The notes under the pieces: model-generated
Told to the model about the DNA's origin: nothing
Seen by the model: the letters and a program-made list of their open reading frames with translations, nothing else
Databases searched by the model: none
Program-made: the position numbers and the translations under genes
Shown: one piece after another, positions 17,517 through 27,421 of the stretch
Layout of the letters: every line of letters starts with the position of its first letter
How positions within the stretch are numbered: the first letter of the stretch is position 1
Assembly (NCBI RefSeq): GCF_900128895.1
Contig: NZ_FSQW01000001.1
Span: 744,001-808,000, forward strand
DNA: 64,000 bases
DNA from: Parasphingorhabdus marina DSM 22363
Lineage (GTDB): Bacteria > Pseudomonadota > Alphaproteobacteria > Sphingomonadales > Sphingomonadaceae
Direction: 5' to 3'

Positions 17517-19505
17517 TTGATTGGACCGTTATTGGCATCAATTCTATTCGTGACATCGACTCAAAGTCAGGAAATCCCTGCCCGGACGGTCGAAAAACCG
17601 GCACCGACGGAAGGTGCCAGAACGGCTTCCAAATCCCAGCTTTCTGCTGAAAAGCTCCCGCTTGAGGCTTTCGCCAAGCTGCCTTTTATCGAAATGATCG
17701 AACTGTCGCCCAATGGTCAGTATTTCGCTGGCGTTTTTGGCGTCAAGGGTGAGCAGCGTATCCTGATTTCTCCGCTCAATTTTGACCGGACAAAAATCAA
17801 AATGCTTCCGATTCCGGACGAAACAGAGATCAGCCGGATCCGCTGGATCAATGACGACAATATCCTGATCAGCATGTACGGCCTGACCCGCGTGTTCGAC
17901 GATCGGTGGTATATCTCCCGGATTTTCGGCGTGAATCGCAAAACCGGTGAATTTACCAAGCTTCTGACGCGCCAGACGGGTCAAAATGCCGCCCAGGTGA
18001 TCTGGACACCGTCCGATGGTTCAGCGGAAATCCTCGCTGCCGGACAAGGGTCCATTTACAGTGATGAAGACGAATTCTGGCCCGGCGTGTTCCGGGTCAA
18101 TGTCGAAACCGGAAAACAGAAACGGGTCTTGAAGGGTAAGCAATATGTCACGCGCTGGGGCGCGGATGGCTCCGGCAATGTCCGGTTCGGCCTCGGCTAC
18201 AATGATCGCAACCAAACCTCCCGGCTGTTATATGCCAAGGAAGGCAGTCGAGCCTTCCGGACTGTCGACAAGGCCGATCTGGGCGAGGAAGAATCGCTCG
18301 ACGTACCGTTTTATTTCGTTCCAGGTACCGATAATGGCTGGATGATCCGGGACAATGCCGAAGGCAAGTCAGTCATCATGGAGCATAATATCGCGACCGG
18401 TGAAGATGTCCGGACGGTTTATGAGAATCCCGACAGTGATGTCATCAGAGTTAAAATGTCCCACGATCGGTCAAAGCTGTTGGGCGTGCGGCTGAACGCC
18501 AAGGATAATGACTTTGAATGGCTCGACCCAAAGGTCAAGCAGGCCCAGGAAGTGCTGGATGAAGCGGCCACCAATGCCAATGCCAGAATCGTGAGTCTCA
18601 GTCGGGATCAGACGAAAATGCTGGTCCGCATCGGTACGGCCGACAATCCCGGTCTGATCTATTTTTATGACCATGCGAAAGGGAATCTTTCCAAACTTGC
18701 GTCAGTGAACGAAGCTATCGGTGACCGCCGGCTGGCCCGGGCCAAATATGTGCAATACGAGGCGCGCGACGGTCTGGAAATTGAAGGTGTGTTGACCCTG
18801 CCGCGCGGGCGGGTGGCGAAGGATCTTCCGTTCATCGTCTTGCCGCATGGCGGGCCCTGGTCCCATGACAGCCTCAGCTATGACTATTGGGCGCAGTTTC
18901 TGGCGAATATGGGCTATGCCGTTCTCCAGCCCAATTTCCGGGGTTCCACCGGCTATGGTCAGGCTTTCGTCAAAAAGGGGCAGGGTCAGATGGGCTTTGC
19001 GATGCAGGATGACATTAGCGATGGAGTCAGATGGGCAGTTGATCAAGGCATCGCCAATCCGGATCGCGTCTGTATCATGGGCGCATCCTATGGCGGCTAT
19101 GCGGCCATGTGGGGTATCGCAAAAGATCCCGACCAGTATCGCTGTGCCATCGCCATTTCCGGCGTTGCGGCGCTGCGCCGGGAAGTGAACGATTTTGGCG
19201 GTTCGATCCGCGAGAATCTGTACCGCAAGCAATGGCGGCGGATGACCCCCGATTTCAGGGCCGTCTCACCGCTCTATGCAATTGACCGGATCAAGGCGCC
19301 ACTTCTGCTGGTTCACGGGAAAAAGGATGTCACGGTTGATCATGGCCAGTCTTCCAAAATGTACAAGGCGATGAAGAAGGCCGGCAAGGCGGTCGACTTT
19401 GTGTCACTGGAGAAAGCCGATCACTATTTCACGCGCGAAGCGGACCGCATGGCGCTGCTGCAGTCCATTGAGAACTTTCTGCTCACTCATAATCCGCCGG
19501 ACTGA
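17517..19505 (+). CDS. S9-family peptidase (prolyl oligopeptidase type), secreted
   Basis: A 662-residue serine peptidase. An N-terminal signal-like segment (MIGPLLASILFVTSTQS) is followed by a beta-propeller region (about residues 45-400) and a C-terminal alpha/beta hydrolase domain. The nucleophile Ser lies in GASYGGYAAMWG, the Asp in HGKKDVTVDHG and the His in KADHYF. It probably trims peptides in the periplasm. The start is a rare TTG at 17517 with AGGGG 7 bases upstream; stops occur in frame just before it and no ATG would keep the signal peptide. Confidence 0.88.
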   Translation: MIGPLLASILFVTSTQSQEIPARTVEKPAPTEGARTASKSQLSAEKLPLEAFAKLPFIEMIELSPNGQYFAGVFGVKGEQRILISPLNFDRTKIKMLPIPDETEISRIRWINDDNILISMYGLTRVFDDRWYISRIFGVNRKTGEFTKLLTRQTGQNAAQVIWTPSDGSAEILAAGQGSIYSDEDEFWPGVFRVNVETGKQKRVLKGKQYVTRWGADGSGNVRFGLGYNDRNQTSRLLYAKEGSRAFRTVDKADLGEEESLDVPFYFVPGTDNGWMIRDNAEGKSVIMEHNIATGEDVRTVYENPDSDVIRVKMSHDRSKLLGVRLNAKDNDFEWLDPKVKQAQEVLDEAATNANARIVSLSRDQTKMLVRIGTADNPGLIYFYDHAKGNLSKLASVNEAIGDRRLARAKYVQYEARDGLEIEGVLTLPRGRVAKDLPFIVLPHGGPWSHDSLSYDYWAQFLANMGYAVLQPNFRGSTGYGQAFVKKGQGQMGFAMQDDISDGVRWAVDQGIANPDRVCIMGASYGGYAAMWGIAKDPDQYRCAIAISGVAALRREVNDFGGSIRENLYRKQWRRMTPDFRAVSPLYAIDRIKAPLLLVHGKKDVTVDHGQSSKMYKAMKKAGKAVDFVSLEKADHYFTREADRMALLQSIENFLLTHNPPD

Positions 19506-19547
19506 CAAGAAGGGAATGGTCGGCGGTTTTGGGTGCGAACCCGATGA

Positions 19548-20162
19548 TCATGACCCGGTGCGGTTCACCCGGAGAAGGATTGCCGTCAACGTCTCTTCGC
19601 GCTGCGCCTCCGTCATTTGATCCAGTCCCAGAGTGCGCTCCGCCCGGCCAGAGATGATCAGTTCCGCCAGCCCGTGAACCACCGACCAGGACGCCATCAG
19701 ATCCTTCATGCTGTCCGGATCGGTGTAAGGATTTCGCCCGTTATGAGCCTGGGTATTTTCTACCAGCCGCTCGAAAACGGACAGGGCGACGTTGAAAAAG
19801 CGCGTGTCGGAACGATCGGGCACGGCCGAATTGAACATCAGGGCAAAGAGCTCCGGAAAAGCAACCGCAAATTCGATATAACCCAAACCTGAGGCGATAA
19901 TCCGGGCGAGCGGTTCTGGCCCAGCTGTCTCCTCGCGGCTTGTCTGATAGTGCAACAGGCGCTGATATCCCTTGGCGGCCAGCGCGGTCAGGAGACCTCG
20001 GGCGTCCCCGAAATGGTGGGCGGGCGCGCCATGACTGACCCCCGCGCGCTTGGCGACGGCGCGCAACGAAATCCGTTCTATTCCACTTTGTGACAGCTCG
20101 GTCTCAGCCGCCTCGAGCAGAGTTGCTGCAAGGCCTTCGTGTCGAAATTCGCTCTCCGTCAT
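19548..20162 (-). CDS. TetR/AcrR-family transcriptional regulator
   Basis: A 204-residue TetR repressor. The DNA-binding domain is clear at about residues 21-55 (RISLRAVAKRAGVSHGAPAHHF). I start it at ATG 20162, with GGAGGA 8 bases upstream, rather than at the longer frame to 20213. It diverges from the amidohydrolase gene, and the 148-base gap contains two copies of a CTAGACA/TGTCTAG palindrome, so it very likely represses both itself and the neighbour. Its ligand is unknown. Confidence 0.92.
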   Translation of the reverse strand: MTESEFRHEGLAATLLEAAETELSQSGIERISLRAVAKRAGVSHGAPAHHFGDARGLLTALAAKGYQRLLHYQTSREETAGPEPLARIIASGLGYIEFAVAFPELFALMFNSAVPDRSDTRFFNVALSVFERLVENTQAHNGRNPYTDPDSMKDLMASWSVVHGLAELIISGRAERTLGLDQMTEAQREETLTAILLRVNRTGS

Positions 20163-20206
20163 CAAGGCGGTCCTCCGATCCTTTCCTGGCCATTCTAGCA
20201 TTTTGC

Positions 20207-20255
20207 TTGACACTGTCTAGATACATCGCATAGGAGGCAGCTAGACAGTGTCTAG
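20207..20255. promoter_or_regulatory. Two palindromic operator sites between tetR and amidohydrolase genes
   Basis: The right site (20241-20255) is a perfect palindrome, CTAGACA-G-TGTCTAG. The left site (20207-20220, TTGACACTGTCTAG) is an imperfect copy of the same sequence. Its first six bases are also a consensus -35 box (TTGACA) reading right. On the minus strand a TAGACA and a TAGAAT lie 16 bases apart across the left copy, which would be the tetR promoter. The layout fits TetR autorepression with control of the divergent gene. Operator assignment is inference from symmetry and position. Confidence 0.75.
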
Positions 20256-20310
20256 TTGCCCACTGAACAGGGCACTGGACATGGAAAACGACCGGGAAGG
20301 GTGACGCGAA

Positions 20311-21825
20311 ATGGGTAAATGGGCGAAACGGATTTTGCTGGGAATGCTTGTTCTCACTCTGGTCAGCGGCATTGGCACCTATGTTTTCGTCAAGCGCGCC
20401 GTTGTCGAAATGTTTGGCGGAAACACCCAGATTGCTGAGCCGCTTCCTCGGGCGGCAGATGCGGGGCCTGTGTTCATCACCAATGTGCATGTTCTTGCGC
20501 CAGCGGCGGATATGTTTCTGGAACAACAGACCGTTGGCATCAAAGATGAAAAAATCACCTTTGTCGGTGCTGATGCGCCGATTCCGAAAGACGCACAGGT
20601 GATTGATGGCCGTGGCAAGTACCTGGTGCCGGGATTCACCGACTCGCATGTTCATTTGTGGCGAAGTGAAAATGATCTGCTGCTCTATGTCGCCAATGGT
20701 GTCACCCAGATACGGGAAATGCACGGGACCGAGCGGCATCTGAGATGGCGGTCGGAAATCGAGCAGGGGCGACTCGGCCCCGATCTATTCGTTGTGGCCG
20801 CTCAGCTCGCGACCTATGATTTTTTCGAAGGCCTGTGGATAGAGCTGACTGCAGAACGCAATGTCGTACGATCGCAAAATGATGTGCAGAGCGCAGTCGC
20901 AACCCTGAAATCGAAAAGATATGATGCGATCAAGGCAAGCAGTTTCCTGAGCCTCCCCGGATATCAATGGGCCAGCGAACAATCGGAGGAACAGCAAATT
21001 CCCCTGACGGGGCATATTCCCCTGGACGCGTCGCTCGAAGATCTCTGGGCTTCGGATCAGGGCGAAGTGGCGCATGTCGAGGAATTCGTCAAAGCGCTCG
21101 ACCGCGAGTTTGGCGGCTACCGACATGATTCCACTGAAGACTTTCTGGCATTTGTTCGAGAGAAAAGTGCAGAAGTTGCGCGACGCGTAGCCGATAGAAA
21201 CATCGCCGTCACATCGACCCTGTCCATTATCCAGAGCTTCAGCGCGCAGCAAATGGATCTGAAGCCGACCCTCGCTGGCGTGGAGCTGGAATATGTCAAT
21301 CCCGGGCTGGCCGAAGGTCAGGCGATGGGCTGGCTGCCGGAAACCAACCGCTACCGGCTCGCCGACCAATACAAGACCACGGGATGGAAAGACCGCCAGG
21401 GCGCCTATTGGGCGGCCTATGCCGAGGCCCAGCAGATATTGTTTGAAGCGCTCCGGAATGCCGGTGTGCGAATGATGGCGGGCACGGATGCTAACGTTCC
21501 CGTCATGGTTCCAGGCTTTTCCCTGCATGGAGAAATGCAGGCGATGCAGGAAGCCGGCATGACCACTGCCGAAGTACTGGCGTCGGCCACCACCATTCCT
21601 GCGACATGGATGAACTGGAAGGCGGGCCAAATTCGGACAGGTTATGCCGCCAATCTGGTGCTGCTGCGGGAAAACCCGCTCGCCGATATCGCGGCAACCC
21701 GGTCCATCGAAACGGTTTTTGTTAATGGCCATGTCCTTGTTCGCACCCGGCTCGACCAGCTGCTCGAATCGGTCCGCACGGCGAATGACGCCAGCCGCCA
21801 GGAGAGTCTGGATTTCATCCGCTGA
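20311..21825 (+). CDS. Membrane-anchored amidohydrolase-family protein
   Basis: A 504-residue metal-dependent hydrolase of the imidazolonepropionase/prolidase-like branch. An N-terminal membrane anchor (about residues 7-27) precedes the beta-sandwich and TIM barrel. Metal-site motifs are FTDSHVHLW (HxH), a Lys in YDAIKASSF, LTGHIPL (His), VAHVEEF (His) and MAGTDANVP (Asp). The closing GYAANLVLLRENPL is typical for the family. The anchor points to the periplasmic side of the inner membrane. Substrate unknown. It is divergent from, and probably controlled by, the TetR gene through the twin operators. Confidence 0.88.
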   Translation: MGKWAKRILLGMLVLTLVSGIGTYVFVKRAVVEMFGGNTQIAEPLPRAADAGPVFITNVHVLAPAADMFLEQQTVGIKDEKITFVGADAPIPKDAQVIDGRGKYLVPGFTDSHVHLWRSENDLLLYVANGVTQIREMHGTERHLRWRSEIEQGRLGPDLFVVAAQLATYDFFEGLWIELTAERNVVRSQNDVQSAVATLKSKRYDAIKASSFLSLPGYQWASEQSEEQQIPLTGHIPLDASLEDLWASDQGEVAHVEEFVKALDREFGGYRHDSTEDFLAFVREKSAEVARRVADRNIAVTSTLSIIQSFSAQQMDLKPTLAGVELEYVNPGLAEGQAMGWLPETNRYRLADQYKTTGWKDRQGAYWAAYAEAQQILFEALRNAGVRMMAGTDANVPVMVPGFSLHGEMQAMQEAGMTTAEVLASATTIPATWMNWKAGQIRTGYAANLVLLRENPLADIAATRSIETVFVNGHVLVRTRLDQLLESVRTANDASRQESLDFIR

Positions 21826-21922
21826 CGTCGACGAGCAGATGTCGTTCGCAGAAAATCTCTTTTGTCTGCGCACGCGCATATTCTATCCTGTCGGCTTCAG
21901 GGGATGATGCGAGGAGCATGAA

Positions 21923-23308
21923 ATGGAGATTGGTCGCCGGGATTTTATCCGCAAAGCACAGATGGTCGGGCTATATTTTGCTGCCTTTTCCGCATCATCC
22001 GGTGCGCTGGCATATAGCCGCAACAAGGGCATCAAGCTGATCCCGGATCCGGACGGCCTGCTCGACTTGCCAGAGGGCTTCACCTACCGCAAGATCGCCG
22101 AAACCGGCACCGTCATGTCGGACGGTTTCTATCGCCCCGGGCGCCCTGATGGCATGGCCTGTTTTCCGCATCCGGAATCGGCCAGCAAAAGCATCCTGAT
22201 GTGCAATCACGAAAACTGGCTCAATGTTGAGGATGGCAGTCCGTTTGGGAAAAATGACGAGCTGCTCGACCGGGTTGGCCGTGGGAAGCTTTATGATCGC
22301 AAGAAAGACGGTCGTCCGTTTTTCGGCGGCGTCAGCAAGATGATTTATGACCAGTCCACAGGTCAGCTGGAATCGCAATATCTGGTCCTGACCGGAACCG
22401 CAGCCAATTGCGCTGGCGGTGCGACACCCTGGGGGTCGTGGCTGACTTGCGAGGAAGAAATGCTGAAGCCCGAGGAAGGACCGGGAAAACATCACGGCTT
22501 TGTTTTTGAAACGCCATCTTCCGCCACCGGCCTGATCAAGCCCGTCCCGCTCACGGCAATGGGTCGGTTCGCGCATGAGGCAGCGGCTGTCGATCCCGAA
22601 ACCGGCATTGTCTATCTGACCGAAGACAATCGCAATGGCCTCTTCTACCGCTTCATACCGCGCAAACGCGGGCAACTGGAGAAAGGCGGAAAGCTGCAGG
22701 CGCTGGTGATCAATGACTGGAAATCGGCCAATACCAACAACTGGCCGGTAGACTGGGGCGGTGGTGGTCCGGGCCGGGTCAAGGCCGGTCAGGAATTTGA
22801 GGTATCATGGATTGATCTGGACGATGTCGAGTCTCCCAATGCCGACCTTGCCGCTCGCGGGCATGCCGCAGGTGCCGCCTATTTCTGCCGTGGTGAAGGC
22901 ATGGCTTACGGTCTCCGGCCGGGAAGCAATACCGGAGAGATTTTCTTCAACTGTACCCAGGGCGGTGCGGTGCGGGCCGGTCAGGTCTGGCGCTATACGC
23001 CGGGTGAGACCGGCAAACTGACGATGATTTATGAATCACCCAGTTCCGACGAACTGGACCTGTGTGACAATCTCGCCCTCGCGCCTTCTGGCGATCTGAT
23101 CATTTGCGAGGACGGTCTCGGCAGCCAGTATCTGCGCGGCCTGACACCCGACGGGACAGTCTATGATTTCGCCCGCAATGCCCACCAGGATGAAGCGGAA
23201 TTCTGCGGGGCCTGTTTCTCGCCAGATGGCAGCACCATGTTCGTCAATGTCCAGCAGCCGGGCATGACCTATGCGATTACCGGACCCTGGGACAGCTTGC
23301 GCAGCTGA
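21923..23308 (+). CDS. PhoX / DUF839 family protein with Tat signal
   Basis: A 461-residue protein with a twin-arginine signal (GRRDFIRKAQ then a hydrophobic run) and a PhoX-type propeller (motifs GGATPWGSWLTCEE, RFAHEAAAVDP, YLTEDN, GEIFFNCTQGG). PhoX enzymes are calcium/iron-dependent periplasmic alkaline phosphatases. This protein is shorter than classic PhoX, so it could be a related DUF839 member without that exact activity. Tat export fits folding with cofactor in the cytosol. ATG 21923 follows GAGGAGC. It lies 97 bases after the amidohydrolase gene and may be co-transcribed. Confidence 0.85.
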   Translation: MEIGRRDFIRKAQMVGLYFAAFSASSGALAYSRNKGIKLIPDPDGLLDLPEGFTYRKIAETGTVMSDGFYRPGRPDGMACFPHPESASKSILMCNHENWLNVEDGSPFGKNDELLDRVGRGKLYDRKKDGRPFFGGVSKMIYDQSTGQLESQYLVLTGTAANCAGGATPWGSWLTCEEEMLKPEEGPGKHHGFVFETPSSATGLIKPVPLTAMGRFAHEAAAVDPETGIVYLTEDNRNGLFYRFIPRKRGQLEKGGKLQALVINDWKSANTNNWPVDWGGGGPGRVKAGQEFEVSWIDLDDVESPNADLAARGHAAGAAYFCRGEGMAYGLRPGSNTGEIFFNCTQGGAVRAGQVWRYTPGETGKLTMIYESPSSDELDLCDNLALAPSGDLIICEDGLGSQYLRGLTPDGTVYDFARNAHQDEAEFCGACFSPDGSTMFVNVQQPGMTYAITGPWDSLRS

Positions 23309-23320
23309 TCATCCTTTACG

Positions 23321-24772
23321 CTAGCTGCGCTTGAGCTCGTCTCCGCTCAGCCGCACGACGTGCAGCAGGTTGGTCGAGCCGGGGGTCCCGAATGGCACGC
23401 CGGCGCAAACAATCAGCCGCGATCCCGCCTTGCCGAGCTTGTGGCGCAGCGCCATCCGCTTGGCTTTGGCGATCATTTCCTCGAAACTCTTGACGTCGCG
23501 CGTGACGACGGCATGCGCGCCCCAGAGCAGGCCGACGCGCCGGGCCGTGTTGCGGTTCGGCGTCAGCACCAGAAGCGGGACCGAGGGCCGTTCGCGCGCC
23601 ATCCGGCGGGCGGTGGAGCCGGACGTGGTGAAACAGACGATCGCCGACGTCTTGACGGTCCGGGCAATATTGTAGCTGGCTGCAGCAAGTGCATCTGCCG
23701 TCGTCTCATCCGGCACCGTCTCCGTGAAATGTACGCGTTCGGCGTAGGAGGCGTCGCTTTCGACTTGCTCCGCGATCCGGTCCATCATTGTCGCGGACTC
23801 AATCGGCCAGTCGCCAACCGCTGATTCCGCTGACAGCATGATCGCGTCCGCGCCGTCATAGATGGCGGTTGCGACATCGGACACTTCCGCGCGCGTGGGT
23901 GTCGGAGACTTGATCATCGATTCCAGCATTTGCGTTGCCACCACAACCGGTCGCCCGAGCTTGCGGGCGGCGGCGACGATTTTCTTCTGTAGCGGCGGCA
24001 CCTGTTCCGGGAGCAGTTCGACACCGAGATCGCCGCGTGCCACCATCACCGCGTCTGACAGTTCGAGAATTTCCTCAAGCCGGTCAATCGCCGCCGGCTT
24101 TTCGATTTTCGCGAGCAAGGCTGCCTTGCCTCCGATCAGGCGCCGGGCTTCGGCAACATCTTCCGGGCGCTGGACAAAGCTGAGCGCGATCCAGTCGACA
24201 TTCTGCTCGAGCGCGAAAGTCAGGTCCTTGCGATCCTTTTCGGTCAGCGAACTGACCGGCAGGACCACTTCGGGCACGTTGACACCCTTGCGGTCCGACA
24301 GCGGTCCGCCGACAATGACTTTGGTCTCAACGCTTTTGCCGTCGGTCTTTGTCACTTCCAGCCGGATCTTGCCATCGTCGAGCAGCAGCGTGTGTCCGGG
24401 TTCGAGTGTCTCGATAATCTCCCGGTGCGGCAGGTTGACGCGCCTGGCATCCCCCTTTTTGCGCTGCAGGTCGAGCGTGAATTTCGCGCCCTCCCTGAGC
24501 GTCACCGGGGCCCTGGCAAAGCTGCCGATGCGGAGTTTCGGACCCTGCAGGTCTGCCAGAATGGTGATCGGCCGGCCGACTTTCTTTTCGAGCGCACGGA
24601 TCGACTTCACATTGCCGGCATGAGCCTTGTGCTCGCCATGGCTCATGTTCATGCGAAACGCATCGACGCCCGCCTTGTACATTTTCTCGATCATCGCCGG
24701 ACTGCCACTGGCCGGGCCCAGTGTTGCCAGCACCTTTACCTTGCGGTCGCGGGAGAACATGTGCGATGCCAT
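23321..24772 (-). CDS. pyk: Pyruvate kinase
   Basis: A 483-residue pyruvate kinase converting phosphoenolpyruvate and ADP to pyruvate and ATP at the end of glycolysis. Visible motifs are MNMSHGEHK, ILADLQGPKLR, the metal/substrate stretch MVARGDLGVELL and VATQMLESM. Length is normal for the bacterial enzyme, including the C-terminal domain (CFTTSGSTARRMA). ATG 24772 gives the standard N-terminus MASHMFSRDRKVKVLATLGP. It is a single minus-strand gene between plus-strand neighbours. Confidence 0.97.
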   Translation of the reverse strand: MASHMFSRDRKVKVLATLGPASGSPAMIEKMYKAGVDAFRMNMSHGEHKAHAGNVKSIRALEKKVGRPITILADLQGPKLRIGSFARAPVTLREGAKFTLDLQRKKGDARRVNLPHREIIETLEPGHTLLLDDGKIRLEVTKTDGKSVETKVIVGGPLSDRKGVNVPEVVLPVSSLTEKDRKDLTFALEQNVDWIALSFVQRPEDVAEARRLIGGKAALLAKIEKPAAIDRLEEILELSDAVMVARGDLGVELLPEQVPPLQKKIVAAARKLGRPVVVATQMLESMIKSPTPTRAEVSDVATAIYDGADAIMLSAESAVGDWPIESATMMDRIAEQVESDASYAERVHFTETVPDETTADALAAASYNIARTVKTSAIVCFTTSGSTARRMARERPSVPLLVLTPNRNTARRVGLLWGAHAVVTRDVKSFEEMIAKAKRMALRHKLGKAGSRLIVCAGVPFGTPGSTNLLHVVRLSGDELKRS

Positions 24773-24872
24773 CGGAAAATTCCTGTAAATTTCTGTTCAC
24801 GGCCACTTTAATTTGATGCCGCCTAACGCCATTTCATGACAGGATAAAAACAAAAAGCAACGGAAGCCTGTT

Positions 24873-25181
24873 ATGACCGATCAAATTTCTGATGCCGCCG
24901 CCGCGGCTGCCTTTCGCCGTCTCGTCACCCATTTGCAGCACCGCCATGATGCCGAGAATATCGATCTGATGGGACTGGCCGGTTTCTGCCGTAATTGCCT
25001 TGCCGACTGGATCATGGAAGCGACCAATGAAGCCGGTGGCTCGATGACCAAGGAGGAAGCGCGCGAAGCGATCCACGGCATGCCCGCGTCGGAATGGAAA
25101 AAGAAGTTCCAGACCGAGGCGACGCCAGAGCGGCTGAAAAGAATGAAGGAAAGCGTAGCCAAGAACGCGCCCGCAGATTAA
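24873..25181 (+). CDS. DUF1244 family protein
   Basis: A 102-residue protein matching the DUF1244 family pattern: FRRLVTHLQHRHDAENIDLM followed by GFCRNCLADW and GMPASEWK. The CRNC pair is conserved in the family and could bind metal, which is my inference. ATG 24873 has GGAAG upstream. It is followed after 45 bases by the GapR-type gene. Function unknown. Confidence 0.9.
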   Translation: MTDQISDAAAAAAFRRLVTHLQHRHDAENIDLMGLAGFCRNCLADWIMEATNEAGGSMTKEEAREAIHGMPASEWKKKFQTEATPERLKRMKESVAKNAPAD

Positions 25182-25226
25182 AGCATCGGTCCGAATCCGA
25201 ATAACCTGTTTCACAAGGAAAAGAGA

Positions 25227-25469
25227 ATGAGCGAAGGCAATGTTGCCGCAGATCAGCTGCGTCTGTTTATCGAGCGTATCGAGCGGCTGGAAGAAGAGAA
25301 AAAGGGTATCGCGGACGATATTCGTGATGTTTACAGCGAAGCCAAAAGCCAGGGCTATGACGCCAAGATCATGCGGCAGATTGTCCGCCTGCGCAAAATG
25401 GAAACCCATGACCGCCAGGAAATGGAAGCCATTCTCGACACCTACAAGTCGGCGCTTGGTCTGGCCTGA
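25227..25469 (+). CDS. gapR: DUF2312 / GapR-family nucleoid-associated protein
   Basis: An 80-residue, mostly helical protein of the DUF2312 family ([20 protein letters not shown], then [12 protein letters not shown] and [11 protein letters not shown]). GapR in Caulobacter binds overtwisted DNA ahead of replication and transcription forks and stimulates topoisomerases. The family is characteristic of alphaproteobacteria, which supports the taxonomic placement. A good ribosome-binding site (AAGGAAAAGAGA) precedes ATG 25227. Confidence 0.92.
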   Translation: MSEGNVAADQLRLFIERIERLEEEKKGIADDIRDVYSEAKSQGYDAKIMRQIVRLRKMETHDRQEMEAILDTYKSALGLA

Positions 25470-25511
25470 CGGATCAGCTAGCTTCGCTCTTTCAGCAAGA
25501 GGAGAAGCGGG

Positions 25512-25832
25512 ATGATCGTGAGCACCACCAACACACTCGAAAACAGGGCCATCCGGGATTATCGCGGCATTGTGATCGGCGAGGTCATCGTCGGAGCCAA
25601 TCTGTTCCGCGACCTGTTTGCGAGCATCACGGACATTGTCGGCGGCCGCTCGGGCAAATATGAAAATGTCCTGAAACGGGCGCGGGACGAGGCCCTGCTC
25701 GAGATGCAGGCGGAAGCGGCGAAGTTGGGTGCCAATGCGGTGGTCGGGGTCGATCTCGACTATGAAGTGGTGGGAGAAAAGGGCTCGATGCTGATGGTGT
25801 CGGCTTCCGGCACCGCAGTGGTGACCGACTAG
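25512..25832 (+). CDS. YbjQ family protein (UPF0145 / DUF74)
   Basis: A 106-residue YbjQ-type protein, recognised by [12 protein letters not shown], the [12 protein letters not shown] segment and the late [14 protein letters not shown]. The family forms small pentameric beta barrels and is labelled heavy-metal binding, but the role is not established. GAGGAG precedes ATG 25512. Its stop overlaps, tail to tail, the stop of the CPBP protease gene on the other strand (shared CTAG). Confidence 0.92.
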   Translation: MIVSTTNTLENRAIRDYRGIVIGEVIVGANLFRDLFASITDIVGGRSGKYENVLKRARDEALLEMQAEAAKLGANAVVGVDLDYEVVGEKGSMLMVSASGTAVVTD

Positions 25833-26587
25833 GCGGGCCGCGGCCCGGCCAGCAGCATGAACAGCAATCCGCTGGTGGCGATCAGGTTATAGGCCATGTG
25901 CATGATGATGTTCGACCACCAGCCATAGCGGATGCGGGCATAGCCCCAGACCAGTCCGCCGACCAGTTGCGGCAGCACAAATGGCAACAGCGCTGCCGGA
26001 TTGTCCCCGGCATAGTTGAATATATGGACAAAGCCGAACAGCAGGGCCTGGGTCCAGAAGACCAGCGGAAAAATCCGGGCATACCATCCGGGCACCGGCC
26101 GGTTCCAGAACCGGATCATCGCAAAGAGCGTGACCAGCATCAGCAAGGCGCCGGCCGCCACGATGATCAGCTGATTGGCGTTGCTGAAACCGATCAGCTG
26201 CCCCCCGGCAATGGCCAGTGCCACCCCGCCCAGCGGAATCAGCAAGCGGGGCTGGCCGGTGATCCACGAGCGAAAGACCAGCTCCTCGATGATCGGGCCG
26301 ACAACCACGACGATCGCCAGAATCTGCCAGACGGGACGGTCGAACAGGCTGGTCATGTCGCCAGACATTTCGACATCAAATGCCAGCAGGGCCGGAAAAA
26401 GGATCGCCGCCAGACAGACAACGATCAGGCAGTTGACCGCAAAAAGCCAGATCAGATCGCTTGCCGGGCCCTGTGTTTTCCAGTCGGGTGAATGCAGCAC
26501 CGGAGCGCGAACAAACCGGACCAGCCCGGCGGCACTTTCCCGCAATCGGCCGACTGGCCATCCAATGGTTGAGTTGGGTTCAAACAT
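25829..26587 (-). CDS. CPBP-family intramembrane metalloprotease
   Basis: A 252-residue polytopic membrane protein with about six to seven hydrophobic helices. The CPBP (Abi) motifs are present: [13 protein letters not shown] (the EExxxR pair), [13 protein letters not shown] (His) and IIMHMAYN (His and Asn). Family members are glutamate-type intramembrane proteases related to Rce1. I take ATG 26587, which leaves a 51-base divergent promoter gap to yebC; the open frame upstream overlaps yebC and is unlikely. Substrate unknown. Confidence 0.87.
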   Translation of the reverse strand: MFEPNSTIGWPVGRLRESAAGLVRFVRAPVLHSPDWKTQGPASDLIWLFAVNCLIVVCLAAILFPALLAFDVEMSGDMTSLFDRPVWQILAIVVVVGPIIEELVFRSWITGQPRLLIPLGGVALAIAGGQLIGFSNANQLIIVAAGALLMLVTLFAMIRFWNRPVPGWYARIFPLVFWTQALLFGFVHIFNYAGDNPAALLPFVLPQLVGGLVWGYARIRYGWWSNIIMHMAYNLIATSGLLFMLLAGPRPA

Positions 26588-26638
26588 CCGGCAAAGAGCC
26601 CACAACACTAATCCTCTTGCAAATGATGGACGACTCCT

Positions 26639-27382
26639 ATGGCAGGCCACAGTAAATTCAACAATATCAAGCATCGTAAAGGCGCGCAGGACAAGAAACG
26701 CTCAGCAATGTTCTCCAAGCTCAGCCGCGAAATCACCGTGGCGGCGAAATCGGGGATGCCCGATCCCGACATGAATCCGCGGCTGCGTCTGGCCGTCAAC
26801 AATGCCAAGGCGCAATCCATGCCCAAGGACAATATCCAGCGGGCGATCGACAAGGCGACCGCCAATGAGGGCGATGATTACAGCGAAGTCCGCTACGAAG
26901 GTTTCGGCCCGGGCGGCGTCTCTCTGATCGTCGAGACACTGACCGACAATACCAATCGCACGGTGACCAATGTCCGCACGATTTTTTCGCGCAATGGCGG
27001 CAATATGGGCGAAAGCGGGTCGGTGTCCCACGGGTTCGACCGGGTCGGCTATATCCAGTACCCGTCGAGTACCGGAGACGAAGACACGGTGCTGGAAGCG
27101 GCCATGGAAGCCGGTGCGGAAGACATTGCATCAGACAGCGACGGCCATGAAATCTGGACCGCGATGGAAGATTTGCACGAAGTGGCCGGCGCGCTGGAAA
27201 AATCCCTCGGCGAGGCTGAATCTGTCAAACTGGCCTGGCGCCCGACGGTGCAGGTCGAAGTGGATGCCGCGCAGGCCGAAACATTATTGGGCCTGATCGA
27301 CGCGCTGGAAGAGGATGATGATGTCCAGACCGTCTGGGGCAATTATGATGTATCCGACGAGATCATGGAGAAACTGGGGTGA
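26639..27382 (+). CDS. YebC/PmpR family (TACO1-like) protein
   Basis: A 247-residue YebC-family protein starting [20 protein letters not shown], with [20 protein letters not shown] and the [12 protein letters not shown] segment. Members were described as transcriptional regulators; more recent work on relatives points to a translation-factor role at difficult motifs. It lies 39 bases before ruvC, the usual arrangement in proteobacteria. No strong ribosome-binding site is visible. Confidence 0.96.
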   Translation: MAGHSKFNNIKHRKGAQDKKRSAMFSKLSREITVAAKSGMPDPDMNPRLRLAVNNAKAQSMPKDNIQRAIDKATANEGDDYSEVRYEGFGPGGVSLIVETLTDNTNRTVTNVRTIFSRNGGNMGESGSVSHGFDRVGYIQYPSSTGDEDTVLEAAMEAGAEDIASDSDGHEIWTAMEDLHEVAGALEKSLGEAESVKLAWRPTVQVEVDAAQAETLLGLIDALEEDDDVQTVWGNYDVSDEIMEKLG

Positions 27383-27421
27383 CGCTGTCCTCCTCGCCGT
27401 GTTGCGCACAGGGAGGATTAT

